Below are positions 45,211 to 54,260 of a stretch of DNA of 64,000 nt, piece after piece. The first letter of the stretch is position 1. Each line of letters opens with the position of its first letter. Source of the DNA: Actinomyces urinae (GTDB taxonomy: Bacteria > Actinomycetota > Actinomycetes > Actinomycetales > Actinomycetaceae); assembly GCF_900119695.1 (NCBI RefSeq), contig NZ_LT632547.1, forward strand, positions 1,054,001 to 1,118,000. The letters are read 5' to 3'. A program made the translations under genes and the position numbers. The notes under the pieces are model-generated. The model made no database searches. It was not told the origin of the DNA and saw nothing but the letters and a program-made list of their open reading frames with translations.

Positions 45211-46074
45211 TTAGCCGTGCACGTGCAGGTAAGCGTCAATGAAGTTTTCAACGCCCCCGTGGTTGTGGTGGCCAATGACGCCGCGAGCGATCTCCTTCAC
45301 CTCATCGCGCGCGTTCTCCATCGCAATGGGCCAGCCGGTTTCAGGCATCCAATGCACGTCATTGCCGCCGTCACCAAATCCCGCAACACGCTCCAGGTCC
45401 CAACCCAGCTTGTCGGCCACAATGTGTAGCGCCTTCTTCTTGCCTTCACCGGGCGAAACGATCTCAAAGTAGTTATCCAAAGATCGTTGCAAATCCGGGA
45501 AACGCTCAAGAAGCTCCGGAGTCAGCTGGTCAAGCACCTGCGGATCGGGATGGGCGTACATGATTTTCAAAATGAGGTCCGGATCAATCTGATCGATGTC
45601 CTCAATCCGCACGGCTAGCCCCTCATTCGCGTCCTTCAAGAACCGGGCAGAAAAGTCGTCACGATCAGAAACCATTGAGTCGAACAGGAAAAGAGTGATC
45701 GACAGGTCGTGCTTACGGCCAAGATCGATGAGGCCGCGCGAAAACTCCGGATCCATAGGGCGCTGGTACAAGATTTCGTCTGTTTCACAGTCTCCCACTA
45801 CCGCTCCGTTTGAGGCTACGACAATGCCCGGGCAGTGCGCGTCATGGAGAATCTTCGAGGCAGCCGGGTAAACACGTCCAGTTATGATTACTGGCTGAAC
45901 TCCAGCATTTGCGAGGCGAGCCAGCGCGCTGATTGTGCTTTTTGGAACGTACGAGCTTGCATCTGCAAGCGTGCCATCCACGTCAAATGCCATCGCGTCC
46001 ACGCGCCCCATGGCGCGGGCCAGACGAATCAGAGAGTCTCGGTCAGATCCAACGAATGAGGTATCAGGCTTCAT
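45211..46074 (-). CDS. HAD superfamily (Cof-type) phosphatase
   Basis: A 287-residue cytoplasmic sugar phosphatase-like protein. Motif I is DVDGTLAD (about residue 30), motif II IITGR, a C2-type cap domain follows, and motif IV is GFGDGGNDVHWM. This is the Cof/YbjI subgroup acting on small phosphorylated sugars. It is divergent from the sugar kinase operon, with a 155-base shared promoter region, so it may belong to that pathway. Substrate unknown. Confidence 0.9.
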   Translation of the reverse strand: MKPDTSFVGSDRDSLIRLARAMGRVDAMAFDVDGTLADASSYVPKSTISALARLANAGVQPVIITGRVYPAASKILHDAHCPGIVVASNGAVVGDCETDEILYQRPMDPEFSRGLIDLGRKHDLSITLFLFDSMVSDRDDFSARFLKDANEGLAVRIEDIDQIDPDLILKIMYAHPDPQVLDQLTPELLERFPDLQRSLDNYFEIVSPGEGKKKALHIVADKLGWDLERVAGFGDGGNDVHWMPETGWPIAMENARDEVKEIARGVIGHHNHGGVENFIDAYLHVHG

Positions 46075-46229
46075 AGCGCCGAGTATAGGCGAACTTTGGC
46101 AACGAATTGGAAAGTTCTAAAGCTTTTTCTCAAACGTAGTATCGCATATATCATTTTCTTGATAACTTGGTGGCGTTGAATGCAACAAGCGATCAACGAT
46201 GGCTGGCAAGGTCAAAGGAGATTAAAGCC

Positions 46230-47708
46230 ATGGCAGATCTAGTTATAGGCATTGATATTGGCACCGGTTCCACTAAAGGCGTGCTTTCAGACACCAAGGG
46301 CAACGTGCTCTACTCGGAAGTAGTTAGGCACGAAACCTCATTCCCCAAGCCGGGATGGGCAGAACACGATGCGGACGCAGTGTGGTGGTCCGACGTTGTT
46401 AAGATTTGCCGCGAACTCGCAACCCGCGCAAAGGGCGACGTAGCAGGTCTTTGTATTTCGGGCATTGGCCCCGTATTTCTCGCCGCTGACGAGCGCGGCA
46501 CGCCGCTGCGCAATGCAATCCTCTATGGCGTTGACACCCGCTCTTCTAAGGAAATCGACGAGCTCACCGAACGTTACGGCGAAGAGGCCGTGCTGAAGAA
46601 GTGTGGCAACGGCATGACGTCCCAGTCCGTGGGCCCGAAGATCGAATGGGTTAAGCGCAACGAGCCCGAGGTTTGGGCCAAGACTCGCCGCTTCCTGATG
46701 GCACACACCTACTGTGTGTTCCACCTGACGGGCGAATACGTACTAGACCACCTGGCCGCATCCATGTGTGAGCCTCTCTACTCGCCATTTACCAACGACT
46801 GGGTAGACGAGTGGGTAGAAGACATTTGCGACGATCTTCCAATGCCGCGCCTGATGTGGTCCAACGAGATTGCTGGTCACATTACCGATAACGCTGCTCG
46901 CATCACCGGCCTGCGCCCCGGAACTCCCGTGGCCGTTGGCTCCGTTGACGCATTCGTTGAAGCGCTATCGGTAGGCGTGCGCCAGCCGGGTCAAGTCATG
47001 CTGATGTACGGCTCCACCATGGTGGCAGTGCAGATCTCAGACCGCGCTCTCGAGGGCCCGTCGCTGTGGTCTTGCGCAGGCCTGCTCGAAGGCACCTCGA
47101 ACCTATCGGGCGGCATGTCAACCACCGGCTCTCTCACCACGTGGATCAGCGAACTCACCGGCCTCGGATATGACGAGCTCTCTGAGCTCGCTGCACAGTC
47201 CAAACCCGGATCGAACGGCCTGATCATGTTGCCTTACTTCTCGGGCGAACGCACACCTATTGCAGACCCGGATGCGCGCGGCCTGCTGGCCGGCCTGAAC
47301 CTGACGCACAAGCAGGGCGACATTTACCGCTCCGCGCTTGAAGCTACTGGTTTTGGCTCTCGCCACCTGCTGGAAACGATCCGGGGCTGCGGCGGCCAAG
47401 CAAGCGAATACTGGGCTGTTGGCGGCGGAACCACCGGCGGGCTCTGGCCCCAAATCATGTCCGACATTATCGGCATTAAGCAGTACATCCCCGAGGTAAC
47501 CATCGGCGCCTCCTACGGTGACGCACTACTCGCTGCAATGGCCGCCGGGTGCGCAGATGAGACCACCGTTTGGAACCGAGCTGAGCGCGAAATCGTGCCA
47601 AATAAGGACAACCTCGAGCTCTACTCAGAAATGTTCCAAACCTACCTCGACCTGTATCCGGCAACGGCTCCGATGAGCCACAAGCTTGCCGATATTCAGC
47701 GTCGATAA
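46230..47708 (+). CDS. FGGY family sugar kinase (xylulokinase-like)
   Basis: Phosphorylates a ketose or polyol. Start set at ATG 46230 with AAAGGAG upstream, giving 492 residues. The N-terminus LVIGIDIGTGSTKGVL is the phosphate-1 loop; IDELTERYG, GVDTR and the C-terminal AVGGGTTGGLWPQIMSDIIG complete the FGGY marks. It is the first gene of a plus-strand operon with a reductase, aldolase, dehydrogenase and DeoR regulator, so its product is probably cleaved by the aldolase. No transporter gene is attached. Confidence 0.93.
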   Translation: MADLVIGIDIGTGSTKGVLSDTKGNVLYSEVVRHETSFPKPGWAEHDADAVWWSDVVKICRELATRAKGDVAGLCISGIGPVFLAADERGTPLRNAILYGVDTRSSKEIDELTERYGEEAVLKKCGNGMTSQSVGPKIEWVKRNEPEVWAKTRRFLMAHTYCVFHLTGEYVLDHLAASMCEPLYSPFTNDWVDEWVEDICDDLPMPRLMWSNEIAGHITDNAARITGLRPGTPVAVGSVDAFVEALSVGVRQPGQVMLMYGSTMVAVQISDRALEGPSLWSCAGLLEGTSNLSGGMSTTGSLTTWISELTGLGYDELSELAAQSKPGSNGLIMLPYFSGERTPIADPDARGLLAGLNLTHKQGDIYRSALEATGFGSRHLLETIRGCGGQASEYWAVGGGTTGGLWPQIMSDIIGIKQYIPEVTIGASYGDALLAAMAAGCADETTVWNRAEREIVPNKDNLELYSEMFQTYLDLYPATAPMSHKLADIQRR

Positions 47709-47721
47709 GGAGAAAACCCAT

Positions 47722-48516
47722 ATGAAAATTCCAGCCGTTGCGTATGGCACATGGAAGCTAGATGACGCGCACGCAGCCACTTGCGTAGCACGTGCAATTG
47801 GCGACGGCTACCGTATGGTCGACACCGCGCAGCGCTACCACAACGAATACGGAGTAGGGCAAGGCGTCCTAAACTCCGGCGTGGAGCGAGAAGAGGTACT
47901 TGTTGCCTCAAAACTGCGCGGTGGCGACCAAGGGTTAGACCAGGCTAGACGCGCATTTTTTGCCACGCTAAGAAACCTTGGGCTGGACTACATCGACCTG
48001 TACCACATTCACTGGCCCCTACCGCGCCTAGGGCTCTACCTAGAGTCTTACGAGGCGCTCATGCAGCTACGTGAAGAAGGTTTCATCAAGAACATTGGCG
48101 TGTGCAACTTCCCCATCGCGTACCTGCAAAAAATCCGCGAGGAGTTCGGCGAATACCCGGCAGTGAACCAGTTCGAGGTACACCCTGGGTTTGCGCAAAT
48201 AGACCTCGTGAATTTCTGCCTTGAAAACGACATTGCACCGCAAGGTTGGGGAGTTATTGGACGAGGCAAAGGCCTTCTTGAACACCCTGAAGTCAAGAAG
48301 ATTGCCGCTGAGCACTCTTGCTCGCCCGCGGCAGCGTGCATCGCGTGGGCTTGTGCCCGCGGAATCTCATCGGTAGCTAAGTCCGCAAACCCAGACAGAT
48401 GGAAAGACAATCTTTCGGCCCCGCGCATCAAACTAAGCGAAAACAATATGCGCACGCTCGATCAGATCAGCGTTGGCCGACTCGGGAAAGACCCCGAAGT
48501 AGACGAAGAATATTAG
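47722..48516 (+). CDS. Aldo/keto reductase (2,5-diketogluconate reductase-like)
   Basis: NADPH-dependent reductase of the AKR5 type, 264 residues from ATG 47722 (AAGGAG upstream, 13 bases after the kinase stop). It has GDGYRMVDTAQRYHNEYGVG (catalytic D and Y), SKLRGGDQG (lysine position), DYIDLYHIHWPLP (histidine) and late IAWACARGISSVAKS. It probably interconverts the aldehyde or keto form of the cassette's substrate and a polyol. Confidence 0.92.
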   Translation: MKIPAVAYGTWKLDDAHAATCVARAIGDGYRMVDTAQRYHNEYGVGQGVLNSGVEREEVLVASKLRGGDQGLDQARRAFFATLRNLGLDYIDLYHIHWPLPRLGLYLESYEALMQLREEGFIKNIGVCNFPIAYLQKIREEFGEYPAVNQFEVHPGFAQIDLVNFCLENDIAPQGWGVIGRGKGLLEHPEVKKIAAEHSCSPAAACIAWACARGISSVAKSANPDRWKDNLSAPRIKLSENNMRTLDQISVGRLGKDPEVDEEY

Positions 48517-48524
48517 GAGGAAAC

Positions 48525-49316
48525 ATGACCGGCAAGAACATTCGACTATCACGAATTTTTGACAGTAAGACCAACAGGTCGTTCATTGTGGCATTCGACC
48601 ACGGCCAGTCTCTACCAATCCCCGACGGGCTGGGCAATCCCGTAGATTTGCTTGAAAGAATCGTTGAGGGCAACCCCGAGGGCATCCTCCTAAACCGCGG
48701 AATGCTGGAGCAGGGAGCACACCTCTTTGGCCGGCGCGGCGGCCCCGAACCGATCCTGCGCGTGGACTGGACCACCCTGGACCCGAACATGAAGAAGGAG
48801 ATGGGAGAGGCGTACCGGGTTCTCACCACTCCTCAAGAGGCCCTTGAACTTGGCGCCACCGCCGTATGCATGTACCTGATCGGACGCCCCGTTGCAGACG
48901 GTATGTTCTACGACAACGTCCAGGAAGTCGCTCATTTTATTGCGGAAGCTCATCAGATTGGCCTTCCCGTGATTGTTGAGGCAACCCTGTGGGGCCTGCG
49001 AAACGAAGACCAAAAGGACCCCAAGCTTCTGCGCCAGATGTGCCGCATTGCCGCTGAGATCGGTGCTGACGCTATCAAGACCGAATACGTGGGCGATGTT
49101 GAAGCTGAACGCACCTTGATTGAAGAGGTCGGTAACATTCCAGTGCTAACCCTGGGCGGCTCCGCAGCTGACCGCAGCGAAGTTAGCCGCCTAGCTGGCG
49201 AGGCCATCGAGTCGGGCGCTCGCGGCCTGATCTACGGCCGCAACGTCTGGCAGGTAGAAGATATGGCCGGCGTCATGAAGGAACTCTCTGCGATTGTTCA
49301 CGGTGATGCCAAGTGA
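48525..49316 (+). CDS. Class I aldolase (LsrF/FbaB, DeoC-fold)
   Basis: Schiff-base aldolase of 263 residues, from ATG 48525 with TAGGAGG upstream. Seen are FIVAFDHGQS, LLNRGML, PVIVEATLW, and K185 in DAIKTEYVGD, the likely Schiff-base lysine, then VLTLGGSAA for phosphate binding. Relatives are archaeal-type fructose-bisphosphate aldolases and LsrF. In this operon it should split the phosphorylated ketose into triose units such as dihydroxyacetone phosphate. Confidence 0.92.
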   Translation: MTGKNIRLSRIFDSKTNRSFIVAFDHGQSLPIPDGLGNPVDLLERIVEGNPEGILLNRGMLEQGAHLFGRRGGPEPILRVDWTTLDPNMKKEMGEAYRVLTTPQEALELGATAVCMYLIGRPVADGMFYDNVQEVAHFIAEAHQIGLPVIVEATLWGLRNEDQKDPKLLRQMCRIAAEIGADAIKTEYVGDVEAERTLIEEVGNIPVLTLGGSAADRSEVSRLAGEAIESGARGLIYGRNVWQVEDMAGVMKELSAIVHGDAK

Positions 49317-50359
49317 AAGCCGCGGTTTTTGCAGGACCTGGACAGCTCGAACTAAGAGAAATTGAGAAGCCTAGCGCAGGTGCCGACGGCCTTGTTCTTC
49401 GCGTGGGCGCGAACACCGTGTGCGGCACGGATGGGCGCATTCTCCGCGGTGAAAAGACCGCGGGCATCGACCTTGGGATAGTCCTCGGACATGAAATCTC
49501 GGGGTACGTTGAAGAGGTTGGCTCCGAAGTTGAAGGTTTCGAAGTTGGAGACCTGGTAGGCGTCCTCCCAACCGTGCCGTGCGGACAGTGCACCTACTGC
49601 CGCCGCGGGATGGAACACCTGTGCATCGACTCCAAGATTTTCGGATACGCAATCAACGGCGGCCTGGCCGAGTACATTCGTATCCCCGCCGAAGCGTTGC
49701 AACGAGGTGGCGTGTTTAAAGCACCGTCACATCTAAGTGCCGTTGAGGTTGCTTTGGCCGAACCGCTTGGCTGCGTGATTAATGGCGCGCACAACTACCA
49801 GCCCGGCATTGGAGACACCGTTCTCATCGCGGGTGCGGGACCAATCGGTTTGCTACACATCCAGGTGTGCCGCCTGGCGGGAGCCAGCAACATCATTGTT
49901 TCTGACCCGTCAGAGTCGAGGCGTGAGTTCGCCAAGAAGATGGGTGCCACGCACACGGTAGACCCCACACAGACCGACATTGCCGAGTTTTGCAAGAATC
50001 TAACCGACGGGGAAGGCGCAGACGTTGGCGTGATCTGTATTGGCAGGCCTGAACTTGTTGAGGACGTACTTTTGTGCATGCGCAAGGGCGGTCACGTGAA
50101 CGCTTTCGCGGGCTTCTCTAAGGTCGCAAAAGCGCAGATCGATCCGAACCTCATTCACTATCGCGAACTCGTTATCACCGGTGCGTCCAACGCGGGCCGT
50201 GCAGCGCACGAAAAAGCGCTACGCCTTATCGGTGAGGGTAAAATAGATGTGAAGTCTTTGCACACTCACACGTTTGAGCTTGCAGACGTTCATGAAGCTA
50301 TTACCGTGGCGGCTAATGGCACCGGAATCAAGGTGGCGGTAGTCCCACACAAGAAGTAA
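49313..50359 (+). CDS. Zinc-dependent alcohol/polyol dehydrogenase
   Basis: NAD(P)-linked medium-chain dehydrogenase, 348 residues. Catalytic zinc ligands include C in NTVCGTDGRI and the GHE of VLGHEISGYVEE; structural zinc cysteines are in CGQCTYCRRGMEHLC. The cofactor fold has LIAGAGPIGLLHIQV. This is the sorbitol/threonine dehydrogenase group. GTG start overlaps the aldolase stop (GTGA). Expected to oxidise the polyol substrate to a ketose for the kinase. Confidence 0.93.
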   Translation: MKAAVFAGPGQLELREIEKPSAGADGLVLRVGANTVCGTDGRILRGEKTAGIDLGIVLGHEISGYVEEVGSEVEGFEVGDLVGVLPTVPCGQCTYCRRGMEHLCIDSKIFGYAINGGLAEYIRIPAEALQRGGVFKAPSHLSAVEVALAEPLGCVINGAHNYQPGIGDTVLIAGAGPIGLLHIQVCRLAGASNIIVSDPSESRREFAKKMGATHTVDPTQTDIAEFCKNLTDGEGADVGVICIGRPELVEDVLLCMRKGGHVNAFAGFSKVAKAQIDPNLIHYRELVITGASNAGRAAHEKALRLIGEGKIDVKSLHTHTFELADVHEAITVAANGTGIKVAVVPHKK

Positions 50360-50369
50360 TGAGGGCTGT

Positions 50370-51185
50370 TTGAAAAAGCTAAGTGCACAAGAGCGCCGGA
50401 AAGCTCGGCTTGTAGGCGCCGTGCTCGAAGCTGGCGGCCTAGACGTCGAGGAGCTTGCAGAGCTCCTCGACGTCTCCGTTGTCACCGTCTACCGCGACGT
50501 CTCCCAGCTGGTCAGCGAAGGGCTGGTTAGTCTGGGCCGCGGGTACGTAGAGCCGGCGGAATCAACAGTTGTAGACCTTTCCTCCATGCTCCGATCCGGC
50601 ATTTTGACCGAGGTTAAGGAATCGTTTGCCCCGGTGATTAGCGAACTGATTCCGCGTGCTTCATCCCTATTGATTGACGACTCCTCCTCGTGCCTGCCTG
50701 CGCTTCACGAACTGACGGGGCGCTCTCCTCTCACAGTCATTACAAACTCACTGGCCGTGGTGCAGGCGGTGGGGCGAGCCCCCATGGTAGAGCTACATTG
50801 CTTAGGCGGGCGCTATTCGCCGTGGTCAAACTCGTTTTATGGGGCGCGCACAGTTGCCGAGGTGGAACGTTTTCGCGCCGACTTCTGCCTGATGTCGGAC
50901 ACGGCTATCACCGACGGAGCGGTTTACAACCCGTACGACTACGTAGCGGAAACGAAGCAGGCGATGCTACGGGCCGCGCAGGTTCGGATTCTGGTGGCTG
51001 ATCATACGAAGTTCACTCGCCGCGCACTGTGCAAGACGGCTGAACTTGGCGACTTTGACTACCTGATTACCGACGTTGAACCATCACGTTCCGTACTGGA
51101 AATCTGCCGAGAATCGGGCACCGAACTGATCGTCGTGTCCCAAACTGCGACGCAAAGCGACGAGGACGATCCGGCCGACGCGTAG
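50370..51185 (+). CDS. DeoR family transcription regulator
   Basis: Sugar-phosphate-sensing repressor of 271 residues. The N-terminal helix-turn-helix is VEELAELLDVSVVTVYRDVSQLVSEGLV; the C-terminal DeoRC domain has PLTVITNSLAVVQAVG, LGGRYS and RAAQVRILVADHTKF. TTG start with GAGGG five bases upstream, ten bases after the dehydrogenase. Last gene of the sugar operon, so it probably represses it and is induced by a phosphorylated intermediate. Converges with the tadBC gene 11 bases away. Confidence 0.93.
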   Translation: MKKLSAQERRKARLVGAVLEAGGLDVEELAELLDVSVVTVYRDVSQLVSEGLVSLGRGYVEPAESTVVDLSSMLRSGILTEVKESFAPVISELIPRASSLLIDDSSSCLPALHELTGRSPLTVITNSLAVVQAVGRAPMVELHCLGGRYSPWSNSFYGARTVAEVERFRADFCLMSDTAITDGAVYNPYDYVAETKQAMLRAAQVRILVADHTKFTRRALCKTAELGDFDYLITDVEPSRSVLEICRESGTELIVVSQTATQSDEDDPADA

Positions 51186-51196
51186 GTGTAGCCTCT

Positions 51197-52243
51197 CTAA
51201 AACCCGGGCAGGGAGATTGACGCCACTATCGGCACCACGCTGATTGCCACGAAAGCAGGAAGCAGACACAAACCCAGCGGGAGGACCAGGCGCACAGCTA
51301 GCCTCTGCGCTTCACCGCGCGCCTTGGCCGCCCTCGTTGCCCGAATCCGCCCACCAAACACCCGCAACATTGGAATCGGAGACGCCCCCAAAGTCCACGC
51401 TGGCCGCAACGCAGCAACGATTGGTAGCGCATCCTCGCTAACCTGCTCCTGCAACGCATCAAAAGGCGCACCAATACGAAGCAAAGCTGCGCAACGCTCA
51501 AACTGAGACTCCCCGCAAGCCACCCCCAGCGCATCCAACGAATGCGGAATGGACGCTCCCGAACTCAAACTGGCAACCAGTAGATCCACCAGCACCACCA
51601 GGTCGATGCGCTCCCCTTCCAGTGACGCGGCCGCAATCAACCGCTTCGCCCACACCACGCCCGCCACCCAAAACAAGGCTCCCACAACAAGTCCAACCGT
51701 TGCCACGCCTCCCGCAAACCAAAGCCCCACCACATCCACTCCCACCGCAAACCCCGCCACCACGCCCAAAAGAGGCAGTGCGGTCAGCAACTTCGCCGTG
51801 GTTTCCGGGCCAGCCCGCGCCACCTCACGATCCCTATTCGCCGCATCGACCTCATCAATCGTCTCCAAAATCGACTCCAGAATCTGCGCCAGCGGCGCCC
51901 CAATCTGATGCGTCAACCGGCACGCCGCCTCCACCGACGAAGCCGACCCGCGCAACTGCTTTGGCAACTGTGGGACGCCCCGACTATCCATCCCGCCCCA
52001 CGGCAAATCCGCGTCTAGAATCGCGCCGCGCCAAGCCGCCTCCACGCCCGCTCCCGAACGCAAACGCGCCACCACGTCCGCAAGTAGCATCGCAGCCGAC
52101 ACCTGCTCCGCGGGCTTTCGTTCCACCTCGCGCGCGCCCTTCCAAGCGGTGAGCGCCCGCTGCTCCCTGCGCCTGCGGCCCACCAACAATGAAGCAAAAA
52201 GCACGAACAATAGCGTCCACGCCAACGCGGCCAACGCGCTCAT
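51197..52243 (-). CDS. Fused TadB-TadC type II/Tad secretion membrane protein
   Basis: Inner-membrane platform for pilus assembly. The 348-residue protein seems to hold two short T2SSF domains: the first about 45-155 (MLLADVVARLRSGAGVEAAW ... TIDEVDAANRDREVARAGPETTAKLL), followed by membrane helices 158-210, and the second about 220-330 (DLLVASLSSGASIPHSLDAL ... ARGEAQRLAVRLVLPLGLCLLP) with a last helix. Actinobacteria usually have separate tadB and tadC genes of 200-300 residues each. Starts at the base after the tadA stop. The pilin genes that normally follow lie 6 kb away. Confidence 0.8.
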   Translation of the reverse strand: MSALAALAWTLLFVLFASLLVGRRRREQRALTAWKGAREVERKPAEQVSAAMLLADVVARLRSGAGVEAAWRGAILDADLPWGGMDSRGVPQLPKQLRGSASSVEAACRLTHQIGAPLAQILESILETIDEVDAANRDREVARAGPETTAKLLTALPLLGVVAGFAVGVDVVGLWFAGGVATVGLVVGALFWVAGVVWAKRLIAAASLEGERIDLVVLVDLLVASLSSGASIPHSLDALGVACGESQFERCAALLRIGAPFDALQEQVSEDALPIVAALRPAWTLGASPIPMLRVFGGRIRATRAAKARGEAQRLAVRLVLPLGLCLLPAFVAISVVPIVASISLPGF

Positions 52244-53410
52244 CTAAACGACTCCGCCGGGCGTCGCCATGTCTCTCGCATTGGGGGCTAATCCGAGAGT
52301 AGATACTCCCCCAGCCTGAAGACGCGCCTGCAAAGCCGCGAACCCGGGGCCCCTGCCCGCAAGGGTTAAAGCCGGCAGTACCCGCAGTGGCGTGCCAGGC
52401 TCCACCACCGCTATCTGAGTGACCTCGCGCCTGCCATCGCCGCGGCGCTCCACGTGAATAATCGCATCTAGCGCGGCGGCCGCCTGGGCGTGCACGGTTG
52501 AATCAGCCATCCCCGCGAGCGCTCCAAGCGCCACCAAGCGCGCCGGCACATCCGCAGCGGTGTTTGCATGGATCGTTGCCCACCCGCCCTCGTGGCCCGT
52601 ATTGAAAGCCGTGAGGACGTCACGCACCTCCGCCCCGCGACATTCGCCAAGCACCAGCCGGTCCGGCCTCATTCGCATCGCGGCGCGCACCAAATCCGCC
52701 AAACTCACCTCGCCCTCACCCTGCACATTCGCCCCGCGCTGGCACATCGTTACCGCGTGCGGGTGAGTGGGAGAAAGCTCTGGCACCTCCTCAATACAAA
52801 TGATGCGCTGGCCCGCATCCACCTTCGACAAAATCGCGGACAGTAGCGTTGTTTTGCCCGTGCCCGTCGCACCCGACAGCAATACGTTTGCGCGCGCCTC
52901 AACCAGCCCCACAATCGCGTCAAACATTGGCCCCGTGCAGGTTCCGTTCTGGCGTAGCTCCTCCAAGGTGAAAGACTTGCGCCGTTTGGTGCGCAAAGAA
53001 ATCAGTGGCCCACCAACCGCGGGCGGGGACAAAACCGCGTGCAAACGCGTGCCATCGGGCAGGGTGCCATCCGCAATCGGCATGGCCTCATCCAAACGCG
53101 TGCCCGCAGTTGCCGCCATGCGCACGGCCAACTCCCGCACCTGCGCCGGGGAAGAAAACTCAACCTGCGCCCGCTCCATACGTCCGCGCCGATCCACCCA
53201 AACCGATGTTCCATTTACGAGGACGTCGCTAACTCCCTCCTGCGAGATCAACTCCATGAGGACAGGGCCAGGCCCCGCGATGGTTGCGTCCACGGTCCAC
53301 GCGGAGCTAACCAATGCGCTAGCCCCCGCCAGCGGGGAGGCCGCCTGTCCAACCGCTTTGGCCGGCACTTCTCCGCGCGCAATCCGATTTTGTAAATCCC
53401 TAGCGCGCAC
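52244..53410 (-). CDS. TadA/CpaF-type secretion ATPase
   Basis: Hexameric ATPase that powers Tad pilus assembly or secretion. The 388-residue protein has Walker A GATGTGKTTLL (about residue 188), Asp-box IICIEEVPELSP, Walker B-like RPDRLVLGECRG and the histidine box TGHEGGWATIHANTA. The N-terminal domain (LISQEGVSDVLVNGTSVWVDR) is typical of TadA. It overlaps the upstream ssd/cpaE gene by 11 bases and abuts the tadBC gene. Confidence 0.93.
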   Translation of the reverse strand: MRARDLQNRIARGEVPAKAVGQAASPLAGASALVSSAWTVDATIAGPGPVLMELISQEGVSDVLVNGTSVWVDRRGRMERAQVEFSSPAQVRELAVRMAATAGTRLDEAMPIADGTLPDGTRLHAVLSPPAVGGPLISLRTKRRKSFTLEELRQNGTCTGPMFDAIVGLVEARANVLLSGATGTGKTTLLSAILSKVDAGQRIICIEEVPELSPTHPHAVTMCQRGANVQGEGEVSLADLVRAAMRMRPDRLVLGECRGAEVRDVLTAFNTGHEGGWATIHANTAADVPARLVALGALAGMADSTVHAQAAAALDAIIHVERRGDGRREVTQIAVVEPGTPLRVLPALTLAGRGPGFAALQARLQAGGVSTLGLAPNARDMATPGGVV

Positions 53411-54173
53411 AAGCTGCCTCCAAATCCTTTAGCTTCGTGTTTTTTGGAAGCCAAACCGCACGGTCTGCAAGACCAAAATCAACCAGGCGCTGCCGCGCAG
53501 CCTCCACCTGAATGCGAGTGGATCGGGCCTTACCTAGTAGCACCGGGCGTGCGTCCTCACGCGCACAAAACTGGGCTACCTGACGAGTCCATTTGCCCGC
53601 ATCAATCAGAACCGGGCCCACGCGGCGCAAAGCGCGTACAAGCAGCGCCACCTCCTCTATCTGGGGAGGAGTACAATCATTAGCCCCCACCACCGCGAGG
53701 ATTCCACGGGGCAAGCGTGATAGCACCACGTCGTCGCAAATGCTCACCTCATCCCAAGTCAGCAGCGTCACGCGCGTATCTGCCAAAGTGACGCGCAGCG
53801 TTGGATCATCACCCAAATCCAGCACAAAAACTGACTCATGCTTCAGCCCTTTTGCAGCGCGGGCCACCGTCCTTGTTGTTCCTACCCCTCCCCGTACCCC
53901 TGCAAAAACGACCGTCGCAAACCGCCCAGAAGCAAAACCAGCGTCAATGATCCTCATCAGCTGGGCTTCTCCCCCGGGCAACACAACGTCCACACCCAAA
54001 CGCACCACGTTCACACTGGGTCCCGCCCCTGCAGGTCCAGATTCGCCCTCAACAATCAATAAATCGCCTGGCTCCGGCACGCTTTCGCCAAACCACTCAA
54101 ACGTATGCCCCATCAACTGCAGTACGCGGACAACCTGGTCAGTTCGGTCTTCCACTTTCAAAATCACGCGCAT
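53400..54173 (-). CDS. CpaE/Ssd-like ATPase
   Basis: A 257-residue MinD/CpaE-fold protein in the position of mycobacterial ssd, which heads tad loci. The central part has VVFAGVRGGVGTTRTVARAAKG, a modified Walker A (GGVGTT lacks the usual second lysine), then VFVLDLGDDPTLRV and GILAVVGANDC. The N-terminus (MRVILKVEDRTDQVVRVLQL) is a receiver-like piece. Likely a localisation factor for the pilus machine. Start of the tad operon on the minus strand. Confidence 0.85.
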   Translation of the reverse strand: MRVILKVEDRTDQVVRVLQLMGHTFEWFGESVPEPGDLLIVEGESGPAGAGPSVNVVRLGVDVVLPGGEAQLMRIIDAGFASGRFATVVFAGVRGGVGTTRTVARAAKGLKHESVFVLDLGDDPTLRVTLADTRVTLLTWDEVSICDDVVLSRLPRGILAVVGANDCTPPQIEEVALLVRALRRVGPVLIDAGKWTRQVAQFCAREDARPVLLGKARSTRIQVEAARQRLVDFGLADRAVWLPKNTKLKDLEAACAR

Positions 54174-54260
54174 ACAGCCATGAAAATGCGAGAACGGGGA
54201 ATCCTGCAGCTCGCGTATGCAGTGTTGTGGGTAAGACGCGGCACGCCGAACCTGTGGAAA

